Assembly (NCBI GenBank): GCA_029204225.1
Contig: CM055111.1
Location: 48,349,594-48,413,593, forward strand
Direction: 5' to 3'
Source: Diphasiastrum complanatum
Lineage: Eukaryota > Streptophyta > Lycopodiopsida > Lycopodiales > Lycopodiaceae
DNA: 64,000 nt
In this document: piece after piece, positions 44,988 through 57,592 of the stretch
How positions within the stretch are numbered: position 1 is the first letter of the stretch
How the letters are laid out: each line of letters opens with the position of its first letter
The notes under the pieces: generated by a model
Seen by the model: the letters and a program-made list of their open reading frames with translations, nothing else
What the model was told of the DNA's origin: nothing
Databases searched by the model: none
Program-made: the position numbers and the translations under genes

Positions 44988-44999
44988 TGGTATTAGAGC
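44988..44999 (+). other. primer-binding site, tRNA-iMet type (one mismatch)
   Basis: TGGTATTAGAGC differs by one C-to-T change from TGGTATCAGAGC and directly follows ...CACA of the LTR. Confidence 0.75.
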
Positions 45000-45836
45000 T
45001 TCATGCTTTGAAGAGGTGAGGGTGTATACATCTGAACAACAGTGCTTTTTCTTGTAGGAACTCGAATTTGGGAGAGGAATCCAAAGTCGCTGACAAACAA
45101 GCCATATGTGGATCATGAGTGGATCAAATCAAGCCTATTTGCTTCAGCTGAGCCCTGTATGGGCAGAGAGCTCACACGTGTGACATCAGCCTCTTTATTT
45201 GAGTGCTACTTCTCAAGGAATGATCCAAATTTGATGTTCTATAGCTTGTTGGATAGGTATTGAAGTAGAATGTGTTGCTCAAGTTTCTAAATCAATTTGA
45301 TTTGTTTTTAGAAGAGTTTTAGGCAATCAGAGAGTTTGAGAGAGTACTCATCTCATGGGATATGCCAAAGAGAGCACACATCAATTCTTTTCACCAATTT
45401 CTTCAATTTTCATTGTCAATCAAGTAGAATTGGATAGAAGTGAATATTGTGAGGTCTTAGACTTTTCATTTCACATAAATTATTGTGTCTGAGTTGAAAG
45501 TAAGTTCCTAGAGAGTTTTTCAGTTCTTTGAAACTCGTGGGAGAGATAGACTTCTTACTTGCATGTGCTTCATTTCAGTGATTGAAGCAAGATCCAGATT
45601 CAAGATAGATTGATTTTCTATGTTGAGAGTTTGATCTCACATTCTGTTGCTAGATTTCATAGGTTGGATCAACATCATCAGTGTTAGATCCTAGGTTGAG
45701 ATAGCAAGCAACATTTTCATCTCCATCTTTGTCATTACTTGAATTTCTCATAGAGAAGATGTTTTCATCTAGTTCACATTTCTTGGAGCACAGTGAGAGA
45801 TTAACATTTTTCAATTATGCAATGTAGAAGATTAGA

Positions 45837-46140
45837 ATGGAATCATTATTGATTCTACAAGATGTAATGGACATTGTGAGTGGAGCCGAAGAAGAACCTG
45901 CAGCACCTAAAAGCTGCAGCATTCAACAAAAGAACTAGAATTGCCCTTCATTTTATAAAAATGAATGTAACAAATGAAGTGTTAAGAGAGATCGGTACAT
46001 GCACCACTGCCAAGGAGGCTTGGGATACTCTAAAAACAATCTATGAAATTAAGAATACTTCTAGTTTTCTTACACTTAGAAACCACCATTTTGCTTTGAA
46101 GAGATTTTTGTATCTCAAAGGTGGATTAAGACAATACTAG
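45837..46140 (+). pseudogene. copia Gag N-terminal fragment
   Basis: MESLLILQDVMDIVSGAEEE, then after a one-base shift AAAFNKRTRIALHFIKMNV, TNEVLREIGTC, AKEAWDTLKTIYE. The same words occur in the minus-strand fragment at 59829-60133 (HIIKMNVTNELLKEVG, LEAWEALKKLYE), so both belong to one copia Gag family. It ends at a stop at 46138-46140. Confidence 0.8.
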
Positions 46141-46260
46141 TTGAGTGTGATGCCTTAAAAGATAGCAAAATATGTTTTCCTTGTAAGCTCACATTAGTTA
46201 TGAAGTCAAGGAAATGGAAATATCTTCATAATGTAGGATTTTTTTGGTTTCAATAAGATC

Positions 46261-47282
46261 ATGAATGATGTGTTCATTCATAAAGATGAAAAATGTATGT
46301 TTTCAATCCTAAAGGCAAGTTGTAAACTTCTTATGAGAATAAGTGAAGCATCCAAAGTGGACGCTTATATCCATAAGCAAGTAGTTAGCCTTATTGAGAT
46401 GGAAATACCTTTTGATTTCAATAATGGAAAAATCAAGCCAAGTTGTGGTGATTTTTGGACTTATGTTTCTAGCATAAGTAATCATGATAATCATAGGAAG
46501 TGCATATTGAATGGTCATACTTGTTGTAATCATTATGAGACATGGAGGTCTCGGATTTCCATCAAAAAGGAGCACCATGAAGAGGATCTAAAGGAGTCAT
46601 CTCAAGGTTCAAATGCGCCAAGGATTGAGGAGGAGAATCCTTCCCAAGGTTCAAGTGTGCCAAGGATTGAGGAGGAGAGACCTTCTCAAATTGTGATTCC
46701 AAAAAGAGATCCAAGAAATATGGTTGAGTCCATGTGGCTCACATTTCAAGGAAAGAGGAGCATATCTCATATGGTATACATCACATACTTACTTCTCTTA
46801 TGTCATTTGATAAATCAATTTGCTTTAGTGAGATCATTGCATCTCAAAAGTGGAGTAAAGCCATACTAGTTGAGTATGAAGTCTCTCTTGAGAACATAGA
46901 TGGTCTTAAAAGGTTGAAATTGATTTTAAATCAATTAGAAAGCAAATGCTTATTTCATCAAATGTATGCTCTTAAGTCATGTAAGAGCAAAAGTGATTTG
47001 TTCACTCATAGTTTGAAAATTTGTATTGAGGCAAATTGTAAACCCTTTATGAGAGTAAGTGAATCATCTTCTAAAGACACTTATCTCCATAATGAAGTAT
47101 TTAGCCTCATTGGATTTGAGATTAGCATGGTAAACAAGCATGAAGATATGATGCAAACACTTTGTTATTATAGCATGCATAGTCTTGCCAATTTGGATGA
47201 GTCTAATTCTCTAGATCGTGGTAACATGATGTTAGATCTTTGTGATCCTAGTAAATCAAGAAGAAATCTTTATTTTTCATGA
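46261..47282 (+). other. open region of unknown function in pol-less copia, internally duplicated
   Basis: Two frames (46261-46869 and 46734-47282), AT-rich, no known domain. Segments around 46105-46420 and 46835-47125 are diverged copies of each other about 730 bp apart: both contain the word ATACTAGTTGAGT and an AGTTAGCCT/TTTAGCCTCATTG-type block. A Ser/Glu-rich repeat (PRIEEENPSQGSS, PRIEEERPSQ) sits at about 46615-46700. Could be filler derived from a degraded pol region; I cannot assign it. Confidence 0.5.
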
Positions 47283-48656
47283 AGGAGCATGCACATGAAG
47301 AAGGAGCAAGCCTCAAGGTCAAGCATCTACATGAAAATTGGAAGGAATCAATTTTGGAGGTGCTAGGATGGTGCAAAGCTCTCAAGCTCATCAAAGATGT
47401 CAACATCAAAGAAGCACTATCATGGATATGGTGATTTCATATCAACATCAAGCTCATTGGTTGATCTTCACAGCTTTTGAACCAGCAAAGACCAATTCAG
47501 CCCATGGAGTCAAGTTCAAGATCATCATGTTTTCCATCAAGCTAGATTTACCAAGCTAGATTTTTGAGGAGGAGTGTGAAAAATGCAAAAATAAGCTTGG
47601 TAGAGGCCAAAAATCTTGTATATAGATGAACACACACGTGTGGAGCCTGTTTCCATGTGTGAAACTAGTGTACTTGTATGTACCATAATCATATATGTTG
47701 TACATATGATTTAATTCAAGTTCTAGTGGCTAAAATGGCCAAAAACTAGTTTTCTAGACATATGACACATGGCATCAATCTATTGATTGCATGAGCCACA
47801 TCCTTTGGTTAGGTGTCATATCCCATGTGTAGAGGACAGCTCACATGTGTGTAATAAGCTGAAGTAGGCGAATTTTGACTTCTAGAAGATTTCCAAGTAA
47901 ATCTCCATATAGAAGGAAAATGGACCAAAAGTGCTCAAAATAGAAGGTTTTGTCCAAGTGTCAGTTTTGCATGATGAATCATCATATGACAAAGCACCTT
48001 CACACATGTGGGATCAGAGGGATGATCAATACCACGAGCTTCCACTTATTGCATATATAGAGCCACATTTTGCCATAATCAGTGTGAGACACCAATCTTG
48101 GTTTTGGAAGCAATTTTGAGTGATTCTCTCCATTTGGCTACATTTGTTTTGATTGTTTTGAGGTTCTATCAATGTGTACTTGATTTTCAGGTTGGAGCTC
48201 AAAGAAAGTTGGAAGGAAATTTTCAATTTTTTGGTGATTTTTCAAAGTTGGTGGTAGAGTGCCCTTCTACACATTCATTTTTTACCATAATGCTAAAAAT
48301 TAGTCTTGAGATTCATTCTCAATTTTCTGTTTTCTTGAAGAGCTTTTCAGTTCATGTAGAATGATTTGCAAGTGTGAATCACCAGATTGTTGTATGGATT
48401 TGCATAACATAAAGAGTTTTTTAAAGGGCAATTTATGTTTCCTGAAGCAAATCATTGCATGTAAGGGATTGAAGTTTCTCTAAATTTGATCCTCATGTGA
48501 AGCATACTAACCGAAGATATAGAATGAAATTGCAAAGTTGTAAATTCTCTGGTATGAAACAATCTTACAACCTCAGTTCTAGATTTTTATTCCCCGAAAA
48601 AAAAAAATCAAAAGACCTTCTGCTTGCATCGGTACAACCTGCATGCTTTGGAATAA

Positions 48657-48887
48657 GTGAAATTCAGGTCTGTAATTGATGGAATAATCTTCTTGGATTT
48701 GGTAGTGCAAAATCTGCATGTTCGTGATGCTATTCCATCTTTTCCTACTCATTTCTCTGATCACAGAGGTTTAACCGAGTGGAAAGCAGTTTATTTAGAA
48801 ACTGTTAGAACGTCAGGAGCGATGCAAAGGTGTCTGACTGCCGGTTCCAGTCCTGCAAACGATTCTTCAAGTGGGGAGTTGTTTTGA
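48657..48887 (+). other. possible terminal exon of an unidentified gene
   Basis: Open for 77 codons, ending SSGELF-stop. A good pyrimidine-rich acceptor (CATTTCTCTGATCACAG) lies at about 48751-48767, giving a shorter exon GLTEWKAVYLETVRTSGAMQ onward. Sequence after the stop is mixed and non-repetitive, as in a 3' UTR. No domain recognised and no upstream exon found; it may be chance. Confidence 0.3.
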
Positions 48888-51097
48888 AGCGGTTGAAGAC
48901 CAGCTGTTTAGATCTGAGTAGGACCGAAGGTGGAACAGTAGAACTGAAGTGCCGCTGCCTTGTACAAAAAAATATTGCACTTCCTATTGCTCGCTGATGA
49001 TCAACACTCTGACATTTGTTCCTCTCTGTGAGTTGAAACCTTGGTAAAACACTGAATCCAGAGGATGCTACAGCAGAATTAAGTGAGCTATCAGCGATGG
49101 CTGCAAATTGATTCTATCAGTCGATTGTGTAGCAAGGCAGCATGCATGGATTCTGAGTGATTCGAGCTGCAGATGAGGAAATGGAGAGTGCAATCAACCC
49201 TGCCTCTCGAGATCCTACTGTTCCCAAAACTCTGCTTCTGTCTTTCTCTCGAGAAGGGGCCGTCGTGGGAAGCACAAACATTTTAGGTGTTTGTTTTTAG
49301 GATTTTGAGAAAGAGGGGTGGGGGTAGTTGCATGCCCATAAGGTTTTGGTTGTGGTTTTTGCATCATTGAAAAAAAAAAAAAACTCTTGCATGAGGTTTG
49401 AGCTATTTTTTTTCCCATGTGAAGAGAGTCTCTGATTGGTAATGAATTTCCAATTCGTCGGCTACTTTTCCAGTAAACGCATGAGAATTAAGTTGTAGTC
49501 TAAATACGGAAACCATATGGAAAAAAGCCAATATCGATTCGGAAAGACGATTTGGTAAATCTAACTGGATTGATAAGGGTGAATGAATTAGATTCATTAA
49601 GCCATAACTGTTGTTAGGTAACAATATAAAATTTGCTATCCTAACAGGCCATCTATGAATTCGGTTCATAGATTTAGGATTGAGAGCAAAATATTCGTTC
49701 CTCATGAATTGCTTTTTCCATAGGACTGAAATGAAATTGTTTTAGACTTTTTCCTACAATAATTAATTTTAAACATTTACTAATGTCGTTACGTCTTCTT
49801 GATATCTTAGCTGAAAAAATTTCAGGGAACTGAAAATTCTGAGGGAAGAAGAGTGGACATCAGTGGTAGTAAGTGTGATCGGGAAATGTATTTCGCAATT
49901 AGGATTTTAGTAATCCCAATACCAAATATTAATTTCCTGGGTAGGATTCATTTAGTTGAATTTATAACTAGTATCTTTGTGACCATTGAGTTATATGTAG
50001 TTTTGGATGTCAATTGTGATGCTAGAAGTAGAATCTGATACATGGATTAAATTGGATCTATTAATTGATAGAAACTTGTCCCTAGAGTTGATGTTCTTGA
50101 ATCAAGGGGGATTTGAAGCTTATCATTAACCTGTAAGGATCAGAATGTAGTATTGGACCATGTTAATTCTTCTGTTTAGATCACAAGATCAGGTGTGGAT
50201 TTGGATATCCATATGATAGACATGCCAGTCATCCAAATAAAGAAATTCTCCAGAGTATGGGAACAAGAGATAATATCCTATGTGGATTATAGGACAGCTA
50301 GATGATCAGTGGATCTCTAGAATATCAGATAAGGCGGTTAAGGGTTTTCTGGAAGGAAAAGCTGATGGTATGGGACATCAGTAATTTTGGAAAAGAAATT
50401 CTTGGACTGTAAAGATTTGATGATCAATGGTGTGTTTTAGTATCTAGTCGCGATATGGAAAAAATAAAACTGTTTGATCAAATGTGGGGTATTTTGCGAA
50501 ATTTTGAGGTTTAATCTAGATCCCAATGTGGTATCTTATTATTTACAAAATCAGAGGCCCTCAAATCTATTTCTCGCTTTCTTATATAATCTTTTACTTC
50601 TTAGTAATTTCTCAAATATAAGACATCAGACTAGTTTATATGATTCTTTCCAGCATGAAGTTATTCTCTTGAAAGATTGTTATGTCATATAAATTACTAC
50701 TTGTGTGAATAGACTTGGAAATTAGAGAAATTCTAAGGTTTAAGTGTTTCAATTTATTAAACCTAGAATATCTCTTGTTGCAGAAATGGATTTCAGAAAA
50801 ATGATAGTTCTGTCACTAGGGTTGAAAATATTTGAAGGGGAAGTCCTAGTTGTAATAGAGTGAATCCTTTATTGGAATACACTTATTACTAACTTTCTTG
50901 GATTTGGATATTTTCATATATCATCTTTCCAGTTAACTTTTATTGAAATTGATAATTTCTTTAAAAGGAGGGGCAAAGTGGTGGGATAAAATTCTATTTT
51001 GGAAATCTGTGGGTTGCATAGTTTTGGAAGGAAACCAATTGTGGTATAGAAATGAGATTGTTCTGAAAGTAATTTCGGATAGATTCAAAGTAAGGTA
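48888..51097. other. no gene seen
   Basis: AT-rich sequence with only short frames in both directions, no retroelement motifs and no microsatellite beyond an A-run at 49370-49382. Confidence 0.55.
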
Positions 51098-51530
51098 GTG
51101 AGATTATTCACATATGTGGACGATTAATCTTGTATGAATCTACTGTGTATTCCTGGTAACTAGGGTTATTTGGTGCACTTAACCTAGTCGGTGAACATAA
51201 ACCTGTGATCAAGTATTGTTTTGACAGATACTTGCAGAGTTAACAAATCTTTGGATTGGAGATTTATGGATTAACTTATAAATGGTTTGGATGAGGATCT
51301 AATTGTGGTGTCATACTAGTATAATTGAGATCTGCACCTAGACATTTGAGATTTTTAAATCATTGGCAATTAACTTGAGTAGTTGATTACTCCAAGATGA
51401 AGTTAATTGGTAAAACGATTAGTGTGATGTGGATTCACCGGGAACTGATGGTTTTGAATTATATTGCTTGTAAGACGCGTGATTAGTGAATTATTTGGGT
51501 TCATTACTTTAAAATTGTATGCATAGAATT
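51098..51530 (+). repeat. dispersed non-coding repeat (second copy of 5189-5580)
   Basis: Both copies open with GTGAGATTATTCACATATGT and share GGTTATTTGGTGCA, CTAGTCGGTGAACATAA and TTAACTTGAGTAGTTGATTA in the same order. The present copy has about 55 extra bases near 51320-51365. No coding potential in either. Confidence 0.85.
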
Positions 51531-52317
51531 TATCTGAATTCCAAGTCTATCAACACAAGTAGTAATTCATATGATATAACAGTCTTTTAGAAGAATAACT
51601 TCATACCTGGAAAGAATCATATAAATCAATCTGATGTCTTATATTTAAAAATTACTAAGAAGTAAAGGATTAATTAAGAAAGTGAGAAATAGATTTAAGG
51701 GTTTCTGATTTTGTGAATTGAGATACCATTTTAGGATCTGGATTTGTTGGGGGTATTCCCGTGTAAATATATAAAGTAGCCAAAAATAGTAGAAATACAT
51801 TGTGAGGGTTGTGTCTTCTAGCGTGTCTTTGGGCCATGTAATTAAAATAATATTAGAAGGCCAAAGTTTAAGCTTAACTTAAGTTCCTAAGTTTTGTGAT
51901 TAGTCAAAATTCAAATGGTGGTAGGTGGGGTGTGCTTCCTTGTGCAACGTAGATTAGTTTGTGTTTCTTTTGAAGGGTGTGGATTTCAATCCCACCTTCT
52001 TGCAAGTAGCCAATAGAAAGCAAGGGGCAAGGGCCACCCCAAAGATAAAAAGACACCTATTGTACACATTTTACATGCTAATAGAGAGGAGGAGACTACT
52101 ATTTTTTAGAGCCAAAGCATCCTCATGTGCTAATCCATCTTGCTTATGCTTCTTATTGCGTTTTGCTTATTGCTTCTAGTTTCCATTGTTATTGTTTTTA
52201 CTAGTTGTGGTTTCTCCATAAGCATGCACATTGAGCACATGAGCTAACCTCCATCTCAACTCTCTCTCCTTTCTCTTTTCACCTTCAATCATGATGTGTG
52301 CTTGTGTTTAGAGTTAG

Positions 52318-52561
52318 AACACTGTTTTAGTAATTTTGGGACAATCCCAAGTCCCATTCTTTTCTTTTATGAGGTCCTATGCTCAAAATTAAGTTCAATG
52401 GCACAACCTTGACAAAGAGCTATGCTCGAACTCAAGTGCGAGCACATGCTCCTTTGCTCGAACTTAAGTTCAAGCACACAAGCATGTACTACAGAGGATA
52501 GAGAGAAAAATTAATTTGTTCCAAAATCAAGAAATTCTCCCAATATTACTAAAACAGTGTT
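52318..52561. mobile_element. MITE, 244 bp, 24-bp terminal inverted repeats
   Basis: Left end 52318-52341 (starts AACACTGTTTTAGTAA) and right end 52538-52561 are inverted copies with one mismatch in 24. TTAG flanks both sides (52314-52317 and 52562-52565), a plausible 4-bp target duplication. No coding capacity. It lies about 150 bp left of the primer-binding site at 52717, so probably within the gypsy LTR. Confidence 0.75.
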
Positions 52562-52716
52562 TTAGTGAAAGTAGTGTTAAGTTGGGGTAGTGTTAAAATA
52601 GAGTTAGAAAGGCATCTAAACTAGCAAATAAGCATAGTTAGGAACCTATCTTCTTGTGTTCTAACCCTTCTTGACAGGCGAAGAGCTGCTCACTATTGAA
52701 TCTATACACCCTAAAG

Positions 52717-52730
52717 TGGCGTTGTTGCCA
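52717..52730 (+). other. primer-binding site, tRNA-Asp type, decayed
   Basis: TGGCGTTGTTGCCA followed by AGGAAG. Compared with the tRNA-Asp complement used by plant Athila/Tat elements (TGGCGCCGTTGCCGGGGA), every difference is C-to-T or G-to-A. Confidence 0.65.
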
Positions 52731-53704
52731 AGGAAGTGCTATCACTAACTAGTTTTAGTTGTCTTTTTAGTTGCTTTTGCATTTTTAGTGTGTTTTAGGT
52801 GGATTTGGGGGTAGATTAGGCTTGTTTTGTGTGCTTTCTTGTGATTGGACTGTTCTAAGCTATTGGAGGTGTGGAGTGGTAGTGGAGATCTTAAGCAATC
52901 TCTAAGGGCTTGGCCTCCATTCATAGCATTGAAAAAACCAAAAAAAAAAATGTTCAAATCAGCATTTTGGAGGGAAAAGTGCCCAAAAACCACTTCAGAC
53001 CTTATTTCTCAAAAACCAGTGGGAACTAACCTTCGCATTACTGGAAATCCCCAAAAAAAGTGCTTCTACGAGAGTTCCCAAGATTAAAAAGGTGAAAAAC
53101 GAAGGCAGAACCCTTGCAAATAGTAAAAAATTTAGCTCCTATAGGAAGTAACCTTCATAGAGAATTCTGAAGCTCCATCTCATTGAGATAGTGACACATA
53201 AGAGCCTGCGAGAGTTAGATTGATTCTAGTGAGCTGAAAAGTGGATTTAAGTGTCTAAAAATCAAGAAAATCAAAAGATCCAAAAAATTCTTGCAGAAGT
53301 AACCTTCGTAGACCATCCCATTGTCTTCAAAATGTTATTTTCTATCAGTGATGAAGTCTGCGAGAGTTAGTTTTGAGATATTGATTGATCTGTAAGCAAA
53401 GAAGTGTTTTTGAACCCTCGTACACATCAATAACTTCTAGATCTTTGAGAAAGAACTCTTCCCACTTTGAGCAGAGTCAGATCCATATCTTATCCAGCTC
53501 CTGAAAGGCCTACAAGAGTTAATTCCTAATAGATCCAAAGAAAATAGAATTTTTTATTATAAAATAGTGAAAAGAACTCTCGCACAACCAACCCTCACAT
53601 GATTAACCTTCGCAGATAAGATCAATAGTAAGATTTTCCCCAGATCCAGCAGATTGAATTTCACAGATCCAATAAGATCCAACATCCTTGGACTCTACCA
53701 CCGA

Positions 53705-55100
53705 ATGAATTTGAGATTAGGTCAGGCAGTAACATGAAGCATTGCAATCAAGTACCAAACCTCCCAAGAGTTGCAGCTGCACGAATCGAGGCAGAAGCAG
53801 AGCCAACAACAATGGATCTAATGGGTCACCCCGTACATGTCGCACCCTTGCAAGCAGTCCGGAGGGCACCTCGTCTTGAAATGCCCAAATTTGATGGATC
53901 ATCGAATCCCATCAGGTTCCTCCAGATCTACAAACAAGCATGCGAGATTTATGACGATCGAACACCGATAGAAAAATTGATGTTGTTCCCCATGTCTCTA
54001 GTAGTTGTAGCCCAGGACTGGTTCTTCAATCTATCGAAAGAAGAAAAATCCACTTAGGAAGGGGTTAAAGCGGCTCTCATCACGCACTTTAAACCAAGGA
54101 AGTTCTTGGAAGATTTTTTTCTCCTAGTAAGCAAGGTCAAAATGGGAAAAAGAGAAAGGGTCCAGGATTACATTGAACGAGTCAAACATCTAAGATACGA
54201 ATGCAACATAGCACTGACTCCTGATCATGCAGTCATTATGTGGTTTTGCGGGGCTGCCACGAAGCATTCTAAGAGAACTCAAACGATGGGAGCAGTACAC
54301 CACGTTGCGTGAAGCAATGGAAGATGCCATCAGGGAAGAGGATGAAGGCTCAGACGATGAATCCTATCATACTGCCCATAATTCAACTCCCTCGATAGCA
54401 TCAACTTCCAACGCTTTCAATGTATCAACAGATCTGATGATGGAACAAATGACAAAACTACACAAGCACTAGATGGAGCATTCGGCTCAGTTTGATCAAA
54501 AGCTGATGTAGGGAGCTAGAGCATCAACTTCAAATCCACCAAAATAGGACCAGCTGCAATATCCCCGAAGAGAAAACGTATGGTGTCCAGTTTGTACCCA
54601 GAAGCATACCGCCAAAGAATGTCCAGTTTTGAAGCAAAATCTTAAACTGAAACAACGGTACTACCACCTGTGCCATGCATCATCGCACGAAACGACATTC
54701 TTCCCATTCAACCCCAGAATTATATAGCACTTCTTATCCATACCATCACGGGGCACCGAATGCGGCATCGCGATATGGAGTGCAAGCGAATCAGGAGCGC
54801 ATGGCTTTACTTGCACCACTAAGGCCAGCTAACAATCAAGTGGCTCAGCGGAACAAGAATGCCACCCCAACCCGAGCAAGAGCAACAACAACAGTGGTAC
54901 GGTCCGGCCAAACCCTATGTAGATCCGACAATCAATGAATATTATGCGACCTATGCCACTCAACCTCAATGTCAAGGTGGTAGAATCTATGGATGCTATG
55001 GATGTGGCGAGGGACATAGAATTGCGGAATGTCCTCACAAGGGCATGTTTACACCCTTTTGTGCGGATACGAGCATTGCTACAAGAATTGCCCATTGAGA
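53705..55100 (+). pseudogene. gypsy copy 2 gag
   Basis: Starts at ATG 53705 and shares with copy 1 KFDGSSNPIRFLQIYKQACE, LVVVAQDWFFNLSKEEKST, HFKPRKFLEDFFLLVSKV and ERVQDYIERVKHLRYE. Two knuckles near 54585-54690 are shared with copy 1 in degraded form. Downstream comes YPYHHGAPN, KPYVDPTINEYYATYA and a further knuckle CYGCGEGHRIAEC (about 54995-55030). Stops and shifts at 54055, 54250, 54470 and elsewhere. The continuous path from YPYHHGAPN to NEYYATYA shows what was interrupted in copy 1. Confidence 0.85.
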
Positions 55101-55547
55101 CTTGGAGCTACTGCACCCTTGAACTTGATCACAGTACAATCGACGACAACTCCAAGTAGGGTGCCACCAAAGACTACAATTTCTCATGTTCTGGTGCTAG
55201 TAGTTACGCGAGCCCAAAAACGGAAGGGAGTGGCACCATCACCAACACCATCCTCCGTATCATTGGCAGATGGTCAACCCTCAACTGTAGGACCATATCC
55301 AAACGTGAGAGAAGAAGAGAAGGCAATATCAGAAGATCTGCCACTGGATACAGAATGCACATGCAGAGGAAGCGACAAGAGCAAAAGAAAAATCGACAAC
55401 ACCTCAACCCTCGAAAGCCACCAGCACCACCAGCCAACTCCCCATTAAGGACAGGTCTTAACGACTATCTACACCATCACGAAGTGCCATTTCAAATGGA
55501 TGAGCCTGAGGTTCCGCAATTGGGAGTGCTCACAAGTTTACTGGCCA

Positions 55548-56190
55548 GCCGCACGAACTTATCCTGCAGAGATTTAGATGCCCAATGGAGATAGTCAACG
55601 ATCGTGGAAGCCATTTCGTCAATGAGACCCTCGAGGTCCGATTGGAAGAATTCTTCGTGATCCATCGATTCAACACACCTTATTGTCCTCGAGGTAATGG
55701 ACAGGTAGAATCAGCCAACAAGATCTTGTGTAGCGTTATCACGAAAACAGTTGAAGCTAGCAGATCTGATTGGGAGCACAAGTTACATGCTGCGTTGTGG
55801 GCATTCAGGACAGCATACAAGGAAAAACACCATTCCAACTGGTTTATGGTTAGCAGGATGCAGTAATGCCAACATAGTTTTTGGTACCATCGTTGAGGGT
55901 TGCCGTAACAGTGTGCCTTGATGAATCCAAATCGCTACAACTATGCCATGAAGCCTTACACAAACTTTGCTAGACATGCATACTAGCTGTGCATGCACTT
56001 GCAGGCGAGAAAGCACGACGCAAGGCATGCACTAGTAGGTGAGAAAGCACAATGCAAGGCATGGCATGATCATTGGTTACACAAGAAGGATCTTCGTTTC
56101 GGAGATCTGGTACTTATGTATAAAACCAAGGCGATCAAGGGAAAATTGAAGTTCACAAACACACAAATTCACACAAACTATACCCTCTAC
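55548..56190 (+). pseudogene. gypsy copy 2 integrase, C-terminal half
   Basis: RCPMEIVNDRGSHFVNETLE contains the second catalytic Asp; TPYCPRGNGQVESANKIL contains the Glu. Next come WEHKLHAALWAFRTAYK, a decayed VMPT-FLVPSLRVAV region (55858-55910), and KAWHDHWLHKKDLRFGDLVL with KGKLKF near 56150, the typical end of non-chromodomain gypsy integrases. A ~39-bp tandem duplication (GAGAAAGCAC words) lies at 56005-56070. The first catalytic Asp and zinc region are lost in the upstream deletion. Confidence 0.82.
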
Positions 56191-56199
56191 TAGTGTAAC

Positions 56200-57592
56200 A
56201 TTAATTGCATATAAATCTTGACAATGGAGGCTTTGTGGGCTTAGTTAATCGTTAAGGTTAATGTTAAGTCACATCTTAACTTTGAAGTCTAGATTATTTT
56301 ATTATTGCTTAACATTAGCTTAGGTCATTCCATGCTTCATTTTGATGTCCAAAATCATTGTTTCCAATTGTTTGTGGCATGCAATAAATCCCACCATATA
56401 CTAATAGAAGGGCTTAAATATTGTTTAATTCATTATGAGGACTTCAAAAGCTAGTGCATAATTTTGGTTGCTATTTCTAATTTTGTCCATAACTAAAAGC
56501 ATGTAACTTCATGTGCACTTATTCTATGAATGAACCATGCAAAGGAAACCACCTTAGGGCTATAATTAACTCAAAAGGTCTTACATCTCATAGATTTCTG
56601 ATGGTATAAGCGTTGGTATTTTAAGTTTCAAACACAATTTGCGGCATTTAGTTTTTAAGTTGGGCACTTTTTATTATGATAGTAAAAAATCCCATGCTTG
56701 TCAAACTTTTGAAACATTCTACGACAAAATCGTGGTGTTCTTCTTGTGACTACTATCTTGAGACCCTACTTTTATGGTAGGTAAGTTACAACGCTTTACA
56801 TTAGTCTTTTATGCCTAAAAACAAGCTAGCCTCGCCATTTAGCCCACACCGCAAACACGATGCAAGCAAAAATTAATTTTTATTTTTTTTTTGAAATAAA
56901 TGATGTTTTCAAATGACTATGAGTATAATTATTTCGAATGAAGCTTATTTATAAATTGTGTTTACTATAATTATGTAGTAAATTCTCACGAGAAGAAGTA
57001 TTTATTGTGCCAATACGATGAATTGTTACGATAAGTATAATGTGTTGTAATGGAATGTGGAACATTTGTTTGAGATTATAACAACAAAAAAGATGAAGGA
57101 TTGCAATGAAGAAATGACAAGCAAAGAGAACACAACCATTGTTTGGGAGGAAAATCTCCTCAAGCTAGAATAATAAGCAACTTTCTTTGACATGTTTGTG
57201 TTGGAGGTGGGGTTTGAAAGTGGTTGCAATTTTGCACAACTATGAAGGATATGCCTTGAAAAGAATGTAAATAGAAATTTTGGAGCATCTTGAAATCCAC
57301 ATGCTATGATGGTGATGAGCCTGAAAAGGAAAACTATTGATGGTAAGAGGCATAAAGGAATGCCAATTGAAAGAAGAAATTCCACAAATTTAGCATATGT
57401 TGTTCATAGAAGGAAGGAAGTAAGACAAAGTTAGCAGCTAAAAAATCAAAAAAAAAAAAAAAACAATGTAATCGTTTGTATTGTGCATCTTCAAGTTGAT
57501 TGTAGTTGTAAGAGTCAATGCTAAACATGTGTCATATAAGGAAATAGAATTGTAGTTAGCACTGAGCAAACTTTTACGGAAGCAACAAAATT
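56200..57592. other. no gene seen
   Basis: AT-rich, only short frames. An A-run of about 15 lies at 57448-57463. Confidence 0.55.

Larger units (their letters stand above)
44267..48200 (+). mobile_element. pol-less Ty1/copia derivative (TR-GAG-like)
   Basis: 5' LTR 44267-44987; primer-binding site 44988-44999 (TGGTATTAGAGC); gag start at 45837; no protease, integrase, RT or RNase H; polypurine tract 47566-47574 (GAGGAGGAG); 3' LTR from 47575 (TGTGAAAAATGC). The two LTRs start alike and keep scattered matches but are old; the right end near 48200 is a guess. It inserted into the gag of gypsy copy 1 at 44266/44267. Confidence 0.6.
51540..56190 (+). mobile_element. gypsy element copy 2 (Tat/Athila-like), internally deleted
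   Basis: A primer-binding site at 52717-52730 places the 5' LTR immediately to its left; the LTR start could not be located (somewhere between about 51.5 and 52 kb). Leader 52731-53704, gag from 53705, then after a large deletion the integrase C-terminal half to about 56190. Protease, RT and RNase H are missing. No 3' LTR recognised. Assignment to Tat/Athila rests on the tRNA-Asp-type primer site, double-knuckle Gag and integrase lacking a chromodomain. Confidence 0.65.
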
